Below are positions 41,375-53,445 of a stretch of DNA of 64,000 nucleotides, piece after piece. Origin of the DNA: Fomitopsis serialis (Eukaryota > Basidiomycota > Agaricomycetes > Polyporales > Fomitopsidaceae); contig NW_025955114.1 in NCBI RefSeq assembly GCF_022376445.1, positions 33,254 through 97,253 of the forward strand, in the 5' to 3' direction. The position numbers and the translations under genes were made by a program. Below the pieces are notes generated by a model. That model saw nothing but the letters and a program-made list of their open reading frames with translations, had not been told where the DNA came from and searched no databases. Every line of letters starts with the position of its first letter. Position 1 is the first letter of the stretch.

Positions 41375-44300
41375 GTCCGTTCTCCGGGTCGCTGAGAGGA
41401 CGAAGGGAGCTCGCCTATGTCAGCATGATTTCATTTGGCTGTGGATTGGTGAGATTCTGGGCTGCTACTAGAAATTCTTCACCTAACGGCAAACCAGTTC
41501 AAGTTGATGAGTTGTCGAGTCGAGCTAGAGAGCGCTTTAATCAGAGCGTGAGCAGCATCTCGCCTCGCCTAACGATCCCATTCATTCCCACGACGCGGAC
41601 GCCCGCCTGGACACTTACTCCTGTCTCTGCCAATCGCCTAATTAGCGCTAACTCACGTCAAGCAAATTGATACATCCTTCAATTCCTGTACTGCACCTAC
41701 ATGATGGTCAGACAAGCACGGTATAAGTACAGCTGCCCTCCATCTCGAGCAGGTATGCCGTCTTATTACTAACCATGAACATATCGACCGGAACAGTGCG
41801 TCATACTATTTCCTTTCAGAGGCCTCACCACCAGAGTTGACTCACCAGGCGTAATGCTTTTAGCCTGCAAGATTGAGTGGTGTCAGAATTTCCTTATATG
41901 GTGTCGCAATGCGTGCAACATCCTTTTCCTCCCTGGACATACTGGGTGAGTAGGTACCCTCAAATGTTCAGACACGAGGTAAGTAAATCTTCATTTGGCT
42001 ATTTGACACTATGTGCCGCAGTGAGTTCGCAGCCCAGTGAGAGAAGGTAGTGCAAAGGCTTAAGTCGGTGGAGCGCCGACAACATGGATTGCATCTGTTT
42101 TCCAAGTGTCCATGCACTCGCCCCTTCTCTCCATCGACGCAGCCTTGTCGACTAGTGCGACCCAAACACTCTATCCAGGGACGATCAGCCTGGAAAGTAT
42201 TCTGACAGGGTCCGCCCAGCTCAGACGACTACGGCTCTGGGCAGTATACCTGGTTCCGACTCAGACTACACTGAGCCTGGCACACCGTCGATCTTCACAT
42301 CCCGTCGAGGTGGCCCTCTACTCGCCCAGCCGCTCTTTGGACGAGGACCAAGGGTATGCCGTGACTCTCCAAAATCTATATCTCGCGAGAGACACCCCGG
42401 CGCTCCCTGGCGATCTTCCCTCCTCTGGTCCCACTTCCCCGACATATGCCTCAATTTCTCAAACTCATCAGGAGCCCAGACCTTTGCGAAGGAGACGAAT
42501 ACCGGCTTTCCCAAATACTTCACTCAGATTCGGAACCTTCAGCTGGAGTGGCAGAATGCCGGTTGCGAAGGCTGGGTGACGAAGGTAACGTTACTAGTAG
42601 GCTATGATGCGGCCGTCATGTACATCATTGTCAGGACTCACAGACGTATGAATGAGCAGCTGTATGAGACTCATGCAGAAGAAGGTGGATGCTACGTGGG
42701 AGTGGGAGTTGGGCGAGGGAGAGTACCGGCGTTGGTTGCTGTTCATACGATGTATGAGGTGAGCAGCCGATACGTAATGTGAATATGAGATGAGTCCTGA
42801 TATCTCTAGGATCGACTTCTGGCCTAAGCAGGGTAAAGCGGTCGTCATTGCGCCGACTTCCAAGAGGACATGGCGTACTCTATGACAAGCGCTTCGGCAA
42901 CGCGTTCAAAGAGAGCGATTAACCCCATTCATCTACGTTGACCATACCGTCCGACATGGTTGTGAAAGCCCGGACGTGCACTTCGCTTCAGGTACAACGC
43001 TGTGTCAAGGAACCCCGACACGCGCTCAACGCCCTTCTTCTTGTAGTTGCTCAGAGCTCCGAAGAGTTCTTGTATGAAACCAAGAAGGTACGTCCCGTAC
43101 ATTTGCACTATTTGGTTTTGTCTCAAAGCATAAATAGCTGGCGTCCGTCGTGAGTCTAACGCCCTCTGCGGCTGCAGGATTCTTGTTGCCCTTGTCGCCG
43201 AGGTGGACGAGATCACCACCCTGAGAAGCTGTACTTCCCAACGCCCTACGCCTGCTATACTCCATCTCAACACCATCAACAAGGCCAGCAACCTGAATTT
43301 CGTTATCCCAAAGGCCCTCCGCCCCAGATGGTATGTTGCCGGCATACTACAACGTGAGCTGTTTCCGGCTTTCGTGGAGCAAGCGAGTCCGCCACCTCTG
43401 TGACGGACTGGTCAACAGCGAGTTCATGGTAAGCCTTCAGATGCGGTCTCTCACTAAATAGAAATACGATCACTTGGCAGTGGTTGACGTCCATGCCAAG
43501 GACCAGTGTCTTCCCCGGATCGATGGCGATATTCGCCAATGTGTCCGCTCAATCGTCGACGGCTATGCCGCTGAGCCGAACGACCGCCTCGCCCAGCTCC
43601 CTATCCAAAGCATACCGTACGGATGAGGAGTACCACGCCTATGCTCTCAGACCCTTCCACAATCCCTTGCGAGCGACCTGCAACAGGTCGTGTTCCAGGT
43701 TTGGAGGGGATCGTGTCAGTCAGGGCGGGCAAGCGCAGGATTACCGGCTTGGGCGCGAGTCCTTACAAGCTGAGGGCTGTACAGGTACGACGTCATAGCG
43801 TAGTATGTATAGCACTGGGAACACCAATGATGATATGATACCATGTCCACTTTACCTCTGGCCAGAGAAGCCACCCCAAGAGCGCCGACTGGGACGCTGA
43901 GTCCCGCGTTAAGTCCGAAGTCCCTTCTCTGTGAGAAGAGAAGGACATGCGGACTGCCTGCGTGCAGCGCCTGCAGCGCTGGGCGGATTGTCCGCCTCTC
44001 CTTCACCCCGCGATGGCGGTAGGCGATGTTCACATCGGCTGTCCAGCACCTCGCTCACAGATTCATTGATCTGTGCTCCCAGGATGTGCATCTCTGGCGG
44101 GCATGACGGAGCCCAACACCAACGATGAGCTCTCCGTTGGGGTTTCCGGCCGACTGGTGGTCAGAATAATGGTGGGCCTACACCCCGCCAAGGGCCTCTA
44201 TGTGGAGGTTCACTCCTCGGAGACATGCGCCATGGAGTCAGCAAGGTGAGTGCCATTAATGATCACCTGCCACTAATTGTTGGCAGTTGGTAGATGAATG

Positions 44301-47114
44301 CACGTTGGCGCCATGCCGTCCTCGGGACCATCTTCTTCGCTGCACGAGGGGCCAAATGACGAAGCCTGAGCCTGAGTGCTGAGGCAGTGGAAAGCGGCGG
44401 ACGGGAAAAGGGACCCCTCACCTGGGGTACTGGGGCTTCTGGGACTGAAGGGACTGGCAGCGCGCACGACATGGAATCTGCATAGGAACGAGGAGTTCAG
44501 GCGTTGAGGAAGGTACAGGAGCCATACCACGCCCCGCATCAGTTCAACGCCATCGATTGTGGAGCCTCACGGGTACGCCTCTTCGTCCCATCCGTCCTAC
44601 CGGCTACGCAAGCCCTCCCCCGGATGCGAGAAGTGGACAGCCAGGGAACTCAAGGCATACTTTGGGCCATGGTGAGTGCACCTCGTTCTAGACTGAGCTG
44701 AACTGACGTTAGTAGCCCATCACGCCCAAACGGCGAAGCCTCGACTTTGAAAAAGCTCTGCAAGGCCAGAGCGTTTTTCTACAACGTCTCAAAGGTTACC
44801 TGGCCGCGGCAAGGTATACATAACCAATCTGTCCGGGAGAGCCTTCAACTCCATCGACGACCTCGACGACCTCGACGACCTCGATCGACCTACAAGACCG
44901 ACCTCAGCGCCTCTGAAGACGTCGAATCAACGCCTACTGGGCGAGTCAACGATTTCGCGGCGTTGAAACGAGATGATCTGATCGGACATCGAGGCGGTTC
45001 CAAGGCAGCCCATTGTACAACAGGCTGGGAGCGACGCCCTGCAACGGCTTCCGCGGAATGGTCGAAAAGCATGGTGTACTTCTCTCTCTCGTCGCTCAAG
45101 CTCGACTCAAACAGTGGTTTGGATAAGTTAGATGTAGTGTAGTATTTGTAGCATGAAATATTGCTTTAATGTACCCAAACGTTCCAACTCCTACTGCCTC
45201 GGAAAATCGGCGCCTAAACCTACGTCCCCGTCATGCTCCCACCACAGCACGTCCTGAGCTCTCGAAGAAGAGAGTCAGGCCTTCAATTGCTCTTGACGAG
45301 TACGAAGATTTCCACTCGCTCTGCCTGCCGTGCGGATAGACTTCAATTGATCAGCGATGCCTTGAAGGGCGATGGGGAGGAGATACCACGGTGAGCATTG
45401 TCTCTTGTGCTGTACGCAGTAATCTGACAACATTTGCAGAATCCGAACTCAAATGGCAGGAAGAACCCGTCTGCGTCGTTCAAACGCTGCCAGAACTCCA
45501 AGAAGTCGACGCATCACCGGGTCCTCAGACCGGCAAAGCTGACAAGCAACCCCCAAACCTGGGAGAAGAGCAGACAGAGAGTCTCCTCCACGCACTGTAA
45601 GAGCGGCTCCTCAGTCAAGAAATGGGTGAGCGTCGAGACCCGTTCAACCAGTCGACGCCAGCCATCGGAGCATTCTTTGCCCGCCTCTCTGCATCCATCG
45701 ACTTAGGCCTCAGACGCAGCCGCTCTCAGCTCTCGTCCGTACGGGTGCTGCTAGAACAAGGAGACGATGGGAGCGGATTCCTCGACAACACTCTGGAATC
45801 GATTGTTCAAAGATGTTCACGAATTACAACTGCCGACAAATGTGTCAGTTTCCTCTCATGTGCATTACATGCAGTTGGTCTGCAAAACCTCAAGTCAGTG
45901 AAACATATTTGTTGTTCCGTCTATTAATCTGAAGTGCTTGGACAGCATAAGACGCGCAACACCTGAGCGTACCCAGGTGTATGAGAAGCATATCAGGGTC
46001 CCCTTTCGCCGAGCGCACGAACATTTTGTACTGGAACGAGATTGGAAGCAGATTCTCGGCAATCGCATCAGGGGGTAGGTTGCTGTACATTACAGCGACA
46101 AGTAATATGGCTCATGCGCCCTCTCTGGCAGGATCTATCTACGCTGTCCTGCTGGTTATTCTAGCCGATCAGCGTAAAGACTCATACAATCAGTTGGTCT
46201 CTTTGCTTGACGGTCGCAACGTTCTACGTGATCCCGACCCAAGTAAGTACTAACTTCCACTCCGGCGCAGCTCACCGTCACATAGTCTGCAGATACTACG
46301 GCAGGTATATAGTCATTCAGCGTATCATCCCGGCTATAGAGCGTGCGAGGCAGCTACCTCTGCAATTCGACGCACTGTACTCTCCTCCCATGCTGCTAGA
46401 ACTTGGCGTGGCATTGGACACGCTTGATTGCTCCAATCTCGAGCACTCCGATAAATTGTTCGGCTCCTTATACTCAAGTGAGTTCCACAGACGTTTGAAC
46501 GGCTATGCTGATTATAGTGGTTGCTAGTAACTTTACTTCCGTGGATAGAACCTGGAAATATGGGCGGCTTGCCTCTTCCCAATCCGATCCCCCAGCGATG
46601 CGGTTCCGCTCACCCGGGCCAGTCAAAATCTCTTCCGCGAATGGCTACGTTGAGGCGCGATTGACCCCCCTCTCCTTGTCCGATGTGTACGAAGATGAGG
46701 ACGAAATCCCGCGAACAGCCCGATGTTGAGATGACGAATCACAAATACCGGCAATGCATCGTAATGAGGACGTCAATCTCAGCCTCGATGGCATCGTGCG
46801 TACCCGGTGCCCAATCACCTGAAGAAGCCTTCCTTGGACGGAGACTCAGCGATTGCTGGCTGCAGCAGCGCTGAAACCCGAAACGCCGGGCATTGCAGCC
46901 CTGGTATGTTCCCTTCATTGATCATCAACCGTGTAGCTCATTCTCACGTTGCAACTATCTGTAGCTGTCTCCCATGCTCCAGAAGGCACATGGACGGAAA
47001 GTCAAGGAATATGTTGCCATAGCCTGCCTGGCACCGTGAGTATTCCAACTGTTAACTCTGTGTACCTCACCTTTGAAAGGGTCCCATTCGAATCGAGGAC
47101 AGTAGGGATCTCTC
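41375..47114. other. 5.7 kb of fragmentary coding, no recognised gene
   Basis: Many short plus-strand segments have coding character and plausible GT-AG borders but do not join into a recognisable protein. One, starting at the ATG near 44104 (MTEPNTNDELSVGVSGRLVV...VEVHSSETCAMESAR), ends at a GTGAGT donor. Others read CEKWTARELKAYFGP (near 44620-44670), RRSLDFEKALQGQSVFLQRL (near 44730-44790), RPELSKKRVRPSIALDEYED (near 45240-45310), GAFFARLSASIDLGLRRSRS (near 45665-45725) and VYEKHIRVPFRRAHEHFVLE (near 45980-46035). Leu-rich runs near 42106-42300 faintly recall F-box/LRR proteins. Whether these are several multi-exon genes or decayed ones needs transcripts. Confidence 0.35.
44855..44881 (+). 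repeat. Nine-base tandem repeat (CGACGACCT) x3
   Basis: Three perfect copies of CGACGACCT followed by a degenerate fourth (CGATCGACCT). The period is a multiple of three, so it would add an Asp-Asp-Leu repeat if translated in one frame. Confidence 0.85.
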
Positions 47115-47954
47115 GTGCATGCCTGTTCACAACATGCCGCAAGAGATCCGCGAGATGCTCATGTAAACTTGGTCGCTTGTTTGAAGACCAGGGGAGAATC
47201 TCAAAGAAACGTGCTCTCATCGGAGGAAGAGTTTCAGCTTCCCGCTCTTCATTTCGCCTGGTATAACCGCACGGACAAGGGTCAGTGCCTCCATTCAAGT
47301 TCTAATGTCGTATGTATACCTCTGCTGAGGATAGGCTATCACAGGGCCATGATGTCCAGTCGACGCACACCCATACTCATTGAGAAAGACGACAACACTC
47401 GAACGAACTACGGTCCAAATGCTTCCCTACCCGTCTCAAGACACCGGTAAATACAAAGACATCTACAAAATTTGCAATCCGTCTTCCAAAAATTGTTTGA
47501 ATGGATGGCAGAGCAGGTATTCTCTATCTACCCACTGAACTGAGTGGCTGAATATATATACAGCTCAGGACTCGCTTTGCTTGGAATATGACGACCTACG
47601 CATGGACGCGGAGGTATTACCGGGGAATGCCAGTTCTCTGGTCCATCCCTTCCTGTCACTCGTCGTCAACCTGAATGTGGCCACTCTGGCTCACAGAGAC
47701 AAGCAGGATAAATCACTCTGTGTGGTCTTGGCGGTGGAGAGTTTGAGGGAGGCGAGCTGTGTCTGTACGAGCCCGGCCTGGCCCTTCCTCTTCGAAATGG
47801 CGATTTCGTCGCATTTCCTTCATCGCGCGTTACTCATTTTAACCTCCACTTTACTGGGCGTCGCGCCTCCATCGTTCTGCACACGGACAAAGAGATAGAC
47901 AGGTGGACAAAGGAAGGCCGTAACGGCTGGGCCGGCAACGCACATTTTCGGTAG
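47115..47954 (+). pseudogene. TET/JBP-like 2-oxoglutarate/Fe(II) dioxygenase, frame-broken
   Basis: Plus-strand exons match the Agaricomycete 2OGFeDO JBP1/TET family: LPALHFAWYNRTDKG (about 47240-47280), a helical exon LQSVFQKLFEWMAEQ (about 47478-47517), then VLPGNASSLVHPFLSLVVNL and TLAHRDKQDKSLCVVLAV with the iron-binding H-x-D (HRD near 47692-47700). One base later the frame changes to GEFEGGELCLYEPGLALPL, RNGDFVAFPSSRVTHFNLHF (distal His), TGRRASIVLHTDKEIDRW (the Arg that binds 2-oxoglutarate) and NGWAGNAHFR, stop at 47952-47954. The break is in GCGGTGGAG, where one more G would restore the frame. All catalytic residues are present across the two frames. Such enzymes oxidise 5-methylcytosine or thymine in DNA. 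The N-terminal half was not traced. The gene is a recent pseudogene or carries a sequence error. Confidence 0.65.
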
Positions 47955-48273
47955 CCTTAGCGCCCTGTACGTACGTTATGTTCCTCGGATGTACCTTGAC
48001 TACCTACCCTGCAATAGAACCACGTCACCTTGAACTTAACTATGTTGTGGAACGCTGCCCTCATGCTCTACCTCTACCCATAGCTCTTTGAATAGCTTGA
48101 GACCATAACCTCTTCGTCGGTCCTTCGGAGGGTGCGGACCTCAGTTCCGCGCATCTCCGCATCTCCGTTTTAGAAGCTCAAGGTCTTCTGTTATCGGCGA
48201 AACTTTGAAGGTAGACATTCAACCTCTATTTCATCGTCTGCGCTCACTCTTTTCACGCTCATCATCTCACAAC

Positions 48274-51043
48274 ATGGGTCCCGCAACACCCGCTCATCCG
48301 CAGCCGCGAACAAGGTCAAGACCCCGGTGGCGAGCAAGGCCAAGACCCCGGCGGCGAGAAAGTCTGCTGGTGCCGGGGTGGCAACCAAGTCTTCGTCCAG
48401 CAAAGCAGATTCCGGAGCTGATGCTGTACCGGTGCTGAGCTATGCAGCTCGGCTCAAGGCTATGAAGGAGTCGCTGCGATCCCTATTGCCCAACCTGACA
48501 GCGCAAGAGCTGGACGCAATGGCTCGGTCGACCTAGCCAAGGGATCAAAGGGGATCTCTGGGGAGAAGGAGCATCAGGATGGTACGTCCCCTACATTACT
48601 TTCTCACAGTACACAATGGGACACAGACATGCAGATGTGCAAGCCAAGAGCAAGGCGATGATGGAACAGGAGGGGGACGATGACGATGCCATTGCTGAGG
48701 AAGAGTCGAAGGCTGGGGGTCTGACGAGGATGAGCTAGTGATACCGTCGAAGAGCAAAGGGAAGAATCCAAGTAAGTAAAATCAGTTCGTATCAGTTCGT
48801 GTGGCGAGGGATGGTCTGAGGCTGCTCCAGGGTCACCGGGCAAGTCCACACCCATTACCACGCCGCGTAAGAGAAAAAATGTCCCTTCTTCTCCGACAAC
48901 GAGGACAGCGATGGCGAATCTGGGTCAGAGAAGCCGGAGAAGAAGAAGACCAGGACTCAACGCCAGGATCAGTCGGCGGAACAGGCAACAGCAGCGGGTG
49001 AGTTTGTCAGATAAGTTTCAGGATTGCGCATGCGCTGGTAAGAAAACATTCATAAGAGCTATCAACAGGTAACAAACGTAAGATCGTGGAGGTCGCAATT
49101 AGTTCTGCGCCGAGAACGCAGGCTCCGAAGGACGAGGATGATCTGGCTGCGCACCTTGGTGAGAGAGCATACATCAGCACCGGGATAGCCTAACAATTTT
49201 TCAGGCTCGAGGACTGCGAAGGCGAAGAAGAAAGCCGCTCCCATCGTTCTTGGCAGCGAAGATGAGGATGAGCTGGAGACCAGTGACAAGGAGGGGGTTC
49301 CCAGAAGGAAGGAGACACGGTCGTCGAAGGATGAAGGTGAGTACCACACATATCGGAGAAGGTACCTCCGTACGGTCAACAGATTCAGAGACCGTTTACA
49401 GGCAAACATGTGGCAAAGGGCAACTCCAGCAGGAGAGAGCCGTCTCCGATGGACGTGGATGACTCGCAGGACGGGAAGGCTCTTCGTACAAGGGCTCCGA
49501 CGGGGATGGCGAGGACGAGGATGAGAGCGCGGACCAATTGTTGTCGAAAGACGAGGAAGCTCCGAACGAGGTAAGCCATCTCCGCTAGTTGAACTGTGGG
49601 CTGAAACTTTCTTGGTCAGATCGTTGTGAAGATGGAGGAAGAGTCCGAGTCGAAGGGTAGGAAGAGGAGGCAACCACGGAAGAAGGCAGACTCGAAGAAG
49701 TCCGAGGCGGGCAAGAATGAGCCTACCGCTGGCGCGTATGAGAGGCTCATGGAGGACGTCGACGTCCGCAGCCTTCTGGGGAAAGCCCAACAAGAGCTTA
49801 GGGTGTACCTTGCTCTGGAGAATGCTTGGCCTCGTATGAAGAAAGGCGTCTCCGAGAAGCATGCGGCGACTGCCGACATCATTGAGCGGCTCATAACGAG
49901 CAATGTCAGGTACCAGAGGGAGGACTTCCAGAAGAAGTTCGAGCCCAATTGGGCCTTCCAGAAGACAAAGAACAAGATCATCGCATACGTACGTGTTAGC
50001 TCCCCTCATCATTCAGTACTAACCATATTCACGTTTTCCAGGTGAACAAGGCTGCACCCCAGCTTCGGCAGGAGCTCAAGCAGAAGGCGAAGCGCGTGGT
50101 GGAGAAAGAGTTCTTGTCTATCAGGCTGCCCGAGGTTGGGGACGATGGTAAACCGGTGGATGCTGTCGAGCGCAACCAGAAGGTGAAGAAAGCCCGGGAG
50201 AATCGCATCAAGTTCTTGAAAGACAACAACACCTTTCACTACGGGCAGCTTGTGCTACCGGATCCCGAGGTTGACCATCGGTAAGTCTTCGATCTTGAGC
50301 TCGCGGTGTGCTGCTAACTGACGCCACTCAGCTGTGGGAGGAGCCAGACCTGGACATGCCGTTCCATGGTCTGTGCGTGGCCGAGGTCATCGCTAACCAA
50401 TGGTTCCGCGGACAGAACCCGGACGTGTTTCGCCCGGCGTGCAAAGAACGGTTTGACCTTGACGGTGCGTTGAAGATCATCCCAAGCAACATGATTGCCC
50501 TGGCGTGCAGTGCGGTGAGTAATTATGCCTACTGATGTGCCATTAACAAGCTTGACGATCCGAATGTCAGATTCTCGTGGCCTTGGACGAGTGGATGAAC
50601 GACAACAACACGGTGGAATTCCAGGAGAAGGTGTACGCCCCAGCGTAGGCCACATATTACAGTCATCTCACAGGATAGTTCTGACACTCAATAGGTACGA
50701 TCGCCTGCTGTCTGGCGTGGAGATGATCCGTCGGTTGGCCAATCCGAACAACAAGGACTATGACGAGGGCTGGGAAAACCTCTCGGAGTCCCTGAACGCC
50801 AGTCTGTCCAAGAACATCAGGTAGGCGGCTGACTTTATTTGATTACATTTCTAACAATTGTTCAGGGTGTTCGCTGGGCTTCGGGTGGATTCGCAGAGTG
50901 GGCAAGGCGACGAGAAGTCCAATGCGGACCTAGACCCTCTCATCAACGCTGGGAAGGTGAAGGCGAGGTGGCGGTCGAGGGGTGGTGCTCCCGACAACGC
51001 TCAGGCTGGGCCGTCCAATGCTGCGTCCAAGGATAAGGCCTAG
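48274..51043 (+). CDS. DUF6532 domain protein with long charged N-terminus (frame breaks near start)
   Basis: A plus-strand gene of many short exons. The N-terminal third is Lys/Ser/Asp-rich (KVKTPVASKAKTPAARKSAG, KRKIVEVAISSAPRTQAPKD, KAKKKAAPIVLGSEDEDELE, KGRKRRQPRKKADSKK) and likely nuclear. The C-terminal domain starts near YERLMEDVDVRSLLGKAQQE and continues NAWPRMKKGVSEKHAATADI, APQLRQELKQKAKRVVEKEF, NRIKFLKDNNTFHYGQLVLP, LCVAEVIANQWFRGQNPDVF, IIPSNMIALACSAILVALDE and ANPNNKDYDEGWENLSESL, the pattern of DUF6532, ending SKDKA at 51043. Within the first 500 bp the frame seems to slip at 48278-48283 (CCC), near 48525 and in a G5 run at 48715-48719 (AG, then SDEDELVIPSKSKGK). The C-terminal domain shows no break. 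Function of the family is unknown. Confidence 0.65.
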
Positions 51044-51791
51044 GTGCGTGGGTTATCTCATCAGTAGGTTGCAAGACTGAGCTATCCACAGGGCTCTGAT
51101 GTTGGAGGGTTGCTTGTAAGATACTGTCTTTCCCCTCTCTCCTCATCTTTGCTGGCATCGTCTTTGCTGGCGTCATCCTCACGCGTATCATCTCCGCTGG
51201 CGTTATTGTTCCTGTTGTTGTACCGCTCTCCGCTGCCCTCCAATGATATCCAGCCCCCTCATGTTGTATCCATGTCCACCGCATTCACATACCCGTCGTG
51301 TAGGATTGCCGCTGTGTACCGTCGCCCATCACGCCCATGTACGAAATCGATATATTTATGACAGCTAATTCATGAATGTGCGTTATCCGGGCGGGTAAAT
51401 AAATTGAGGAATAACAACCCTGAGGGAACAGCGGCCCTGAAACCGTGTGCTTTGAATCAAATGAGAGAGAACAAGAAAGTCATTAAACATATTTTTGCTA
51501 TTCTCTGAAGACATTTCAATCATACCAAACTCAAATGTTCCCCGTGGAGAGCGCTGCTATGGATGTATTCATAGTAAGGACCAAACAACAACAACCTGAT
51601 TCAAGCAAACAAGGCAATCTTGCAACTGGTTTGATAAATTTCTGACACCTTTAAACAGGGGTACTTGTATTGAGTCGTGTTTGAGCGGTTTGGTCGCTTC
51701 AAACCGGTTTGGCTATCTTCAAATCAATTCTAAGAGCTCCGGCCCTGCGGGCGGTTTTTCCTGATGCAGGTATCGAGGGATCTCTCAGGGC
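51044..51791. other. Gap between DUF6532 gene and LINE ORF1
   Basis: AT-richer sequence with no gene. The right part must include the 5' untranslated region of the LINE, whose 5' end could not be located because no target duplication can be seen from one side. Confidence 0.45.
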
Positions 51792-52967
51792 ATGCAGCGA
51801 GTAGATACACCTTTCCCGCACGAGTACACCGCCACGAACCAAGTCGCGCCTCCGCCCCGCATCGCACCCACACGCGCACCTGCGGCGGCACCTGCGAACG
51901 GCCACGCAGCTGCGCTCACTCCTTTCCTCCAGGTTGCCCAACCTCCTCCTCCTCCTGGCCCTGCCGCCGCGACGAACGCAATGACGCGCACGCCTCCGGG
52001 CGGCTGGCACGTCGTCCAAGGAGATGACCCCTTCTGGCGTCTCCGTGGCATGAGGCCTGAGCAGATCGAGGCTTGGCGCCGCGATGCGCGCCCGGCTGTC
52101 CTGGTACAAGTCTTCGAGCACGGTGCCGGCGACCCTGGAGCTTGGACCCGCATCGTAGATATCCGCGACGCAATCCGAATTCGGATCCCTGACGCTACCC
52201 CGAACATCGAGGTGATCGCCGCACTCCCCATGCCCGGGAACTTCCGCGCTAACGCCGAGCCGTTCTGGCATATCGTCTTCGGTCTCACCAACACGCAGAT
52301 CGAGGAGTTGATCGCTGCCCGATGCGTCTCCACGACGAGGATTACAATCGGCACCGAACGCTGGGGCAACGCTGCGCCACAACTCTTCGCCATCTTCCGC
52401 AACATCGAGCGTTTCATCATCGTCACGCCGGAGGGCATTGCGACCGTCATCCGCGGCGGCTTCGAGACCTTCGACATGGCAACCAGCATCCAGCGCATCA
52501 TCCAGAACGACATACTCGCCGGAGGACGCTGGCGCAACTTCAGCGTGCAGGAAGCTTACCTCCTGCTCCTCGAATCCATCTCCGTCCGTATCATGCTCCG
52601 TCAGCGCCTGGGAGGCGTCCTCGAACCTATCGCAGCGATCTATTGCGAACCGCCCACGGATGATCCCGCCGACTGGCTGACTTTCCGCAACATCGCGCGC
52701 ACCCACCCCTACGGCAACGCTCTCGCTGGCGCACCGGAGCTCTTCCTGGACCGACTCTGGTGCAACCTGTGCCATTCCGTCGACCACCCGACCGGTATGT
52801 GCCCGTACCCGGACGCCCAGGGCTGGAACGGTCCAAGGGACAACCATGCGCAGCGCGGTCGCGGAAACGGACGCGGCCGCGGCCGCGGCTGCGGAAACGG
52901 TGGTAACGGAGACGCTGGCCGCGGTGGCAGAGGCGGACGTGGTGGTAACAATGGACACAACGTGTAG
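51792..52967 (+). CDS. LINE ORF1, gag-like RNA-binding protein
   Basis: 391 residues. The N-terminus is Pro/Ala-rich (QVAPPPRIAPTRAPAAAPAN). A central domain follows (GWHVVQGDDPFWRLRGM, AWTRIVDIRDAIRIRIPD, NTQIEELIAARCVSTTRITI, FNMATSIQ-like helix). Near the C-terminus is a zinc knuckle, CNLCHSVDHPTGMC, with the canonical C-x2-C-x4-H-x4-C spacing, and then a Gly/Arg-rich tail (GRGNGRGRGRGCGNGGNG). This is the usual plan of ORF1 proteins of fungal Tad-type LINEs, which coat the RNA template in a ribonucleoprotein. The start at 51792 is the first Met. A 441-residue frame on the opposite strand is a by-product of the high GC content. Confidence 0.82.
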   Translation: MQRVDTPFPHEYTATNQVAPPPRIAPTRAPAAAPANGHAAALTPFLQVAQPPPPPGPAAATNAMTRTPPGGWHVVQGDDPFWRLRGMRPEQIEAWRRDARPAVLVQVFEHGAGDPGAWTRIVDIRDAIRIRIPDATPNIEVIAALPMPGNFRANAEPFWHIVFGLTNTQIEELIAARCVSTTRITIGTERWGNAAPQLFAIFRNIERFIIVTPEGIATVIRGGFETFDMATSIQRIIQNDILAGGRWRNFSVQEAYLLLLESISVRIMLRQRLGGVLEPIAAIYCEPPTDDPADWLTFRNIARTHPYGNALAGAPELFLDRLWCNLCHSVDHPTGMCPYPDAQGWNGPRDNHAQRGRGNGRGRGRGCGNGGNGDAGRGGRGGRGGNNGHNV

Positions 52968-53445
52968 ATCGTAGTAGCTATACTGCTGAACTGTACCCCA
53001 CGACTCGTAACATGAATGCATCACAATCTTGACGTCGCGATACTTCGACCGAACACCCTGCGACCCTCTGAACTCTCTCTAAAAACTTTCTCTATTCTCT
53101 TCACTATCTCCTTCACCCCCTATTACTCCACTAGACTAACCCGCCCAGACCAAGCGAGACGTCAGAGCGCCCAAATACACTGACCGTACGCGGGACAGGA
53201 AAGCCTCTGACATCGCGAAGTGTCTCCTCACTTTCCCCACAGATATGGGCACTAACTAAACTTGCCCAGCCGAGAGGCTTAAGCAAACAACGACGGCCCA
53301 GCTGTCGCTGCGATTGCATGTTTCCTGCGGCGTCCAGGAGCGACGCCTTGCGCCTCGCGGATCGTTGTAGCGAGTGCGCCGATACGCAACGGCTCCACAC
53401 TACATAACACCAAATAACACGGACGTTCAAACGGCAACCGGTTCA

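Noticed and set aside
42106..42579. F-box/LRR protein
   Set aside because: Leu-rich runs are suggestive only; no F-box and the frame is not maintained.
51699..53024. 441-residue open frame on the minus strand opposite LINE ORF1
   Set aside because: It is antisense to a well-supported ORF with a zinc knuckle, low-complexity in composition (Ala/Val/Arg runs) and explained by high GC content.
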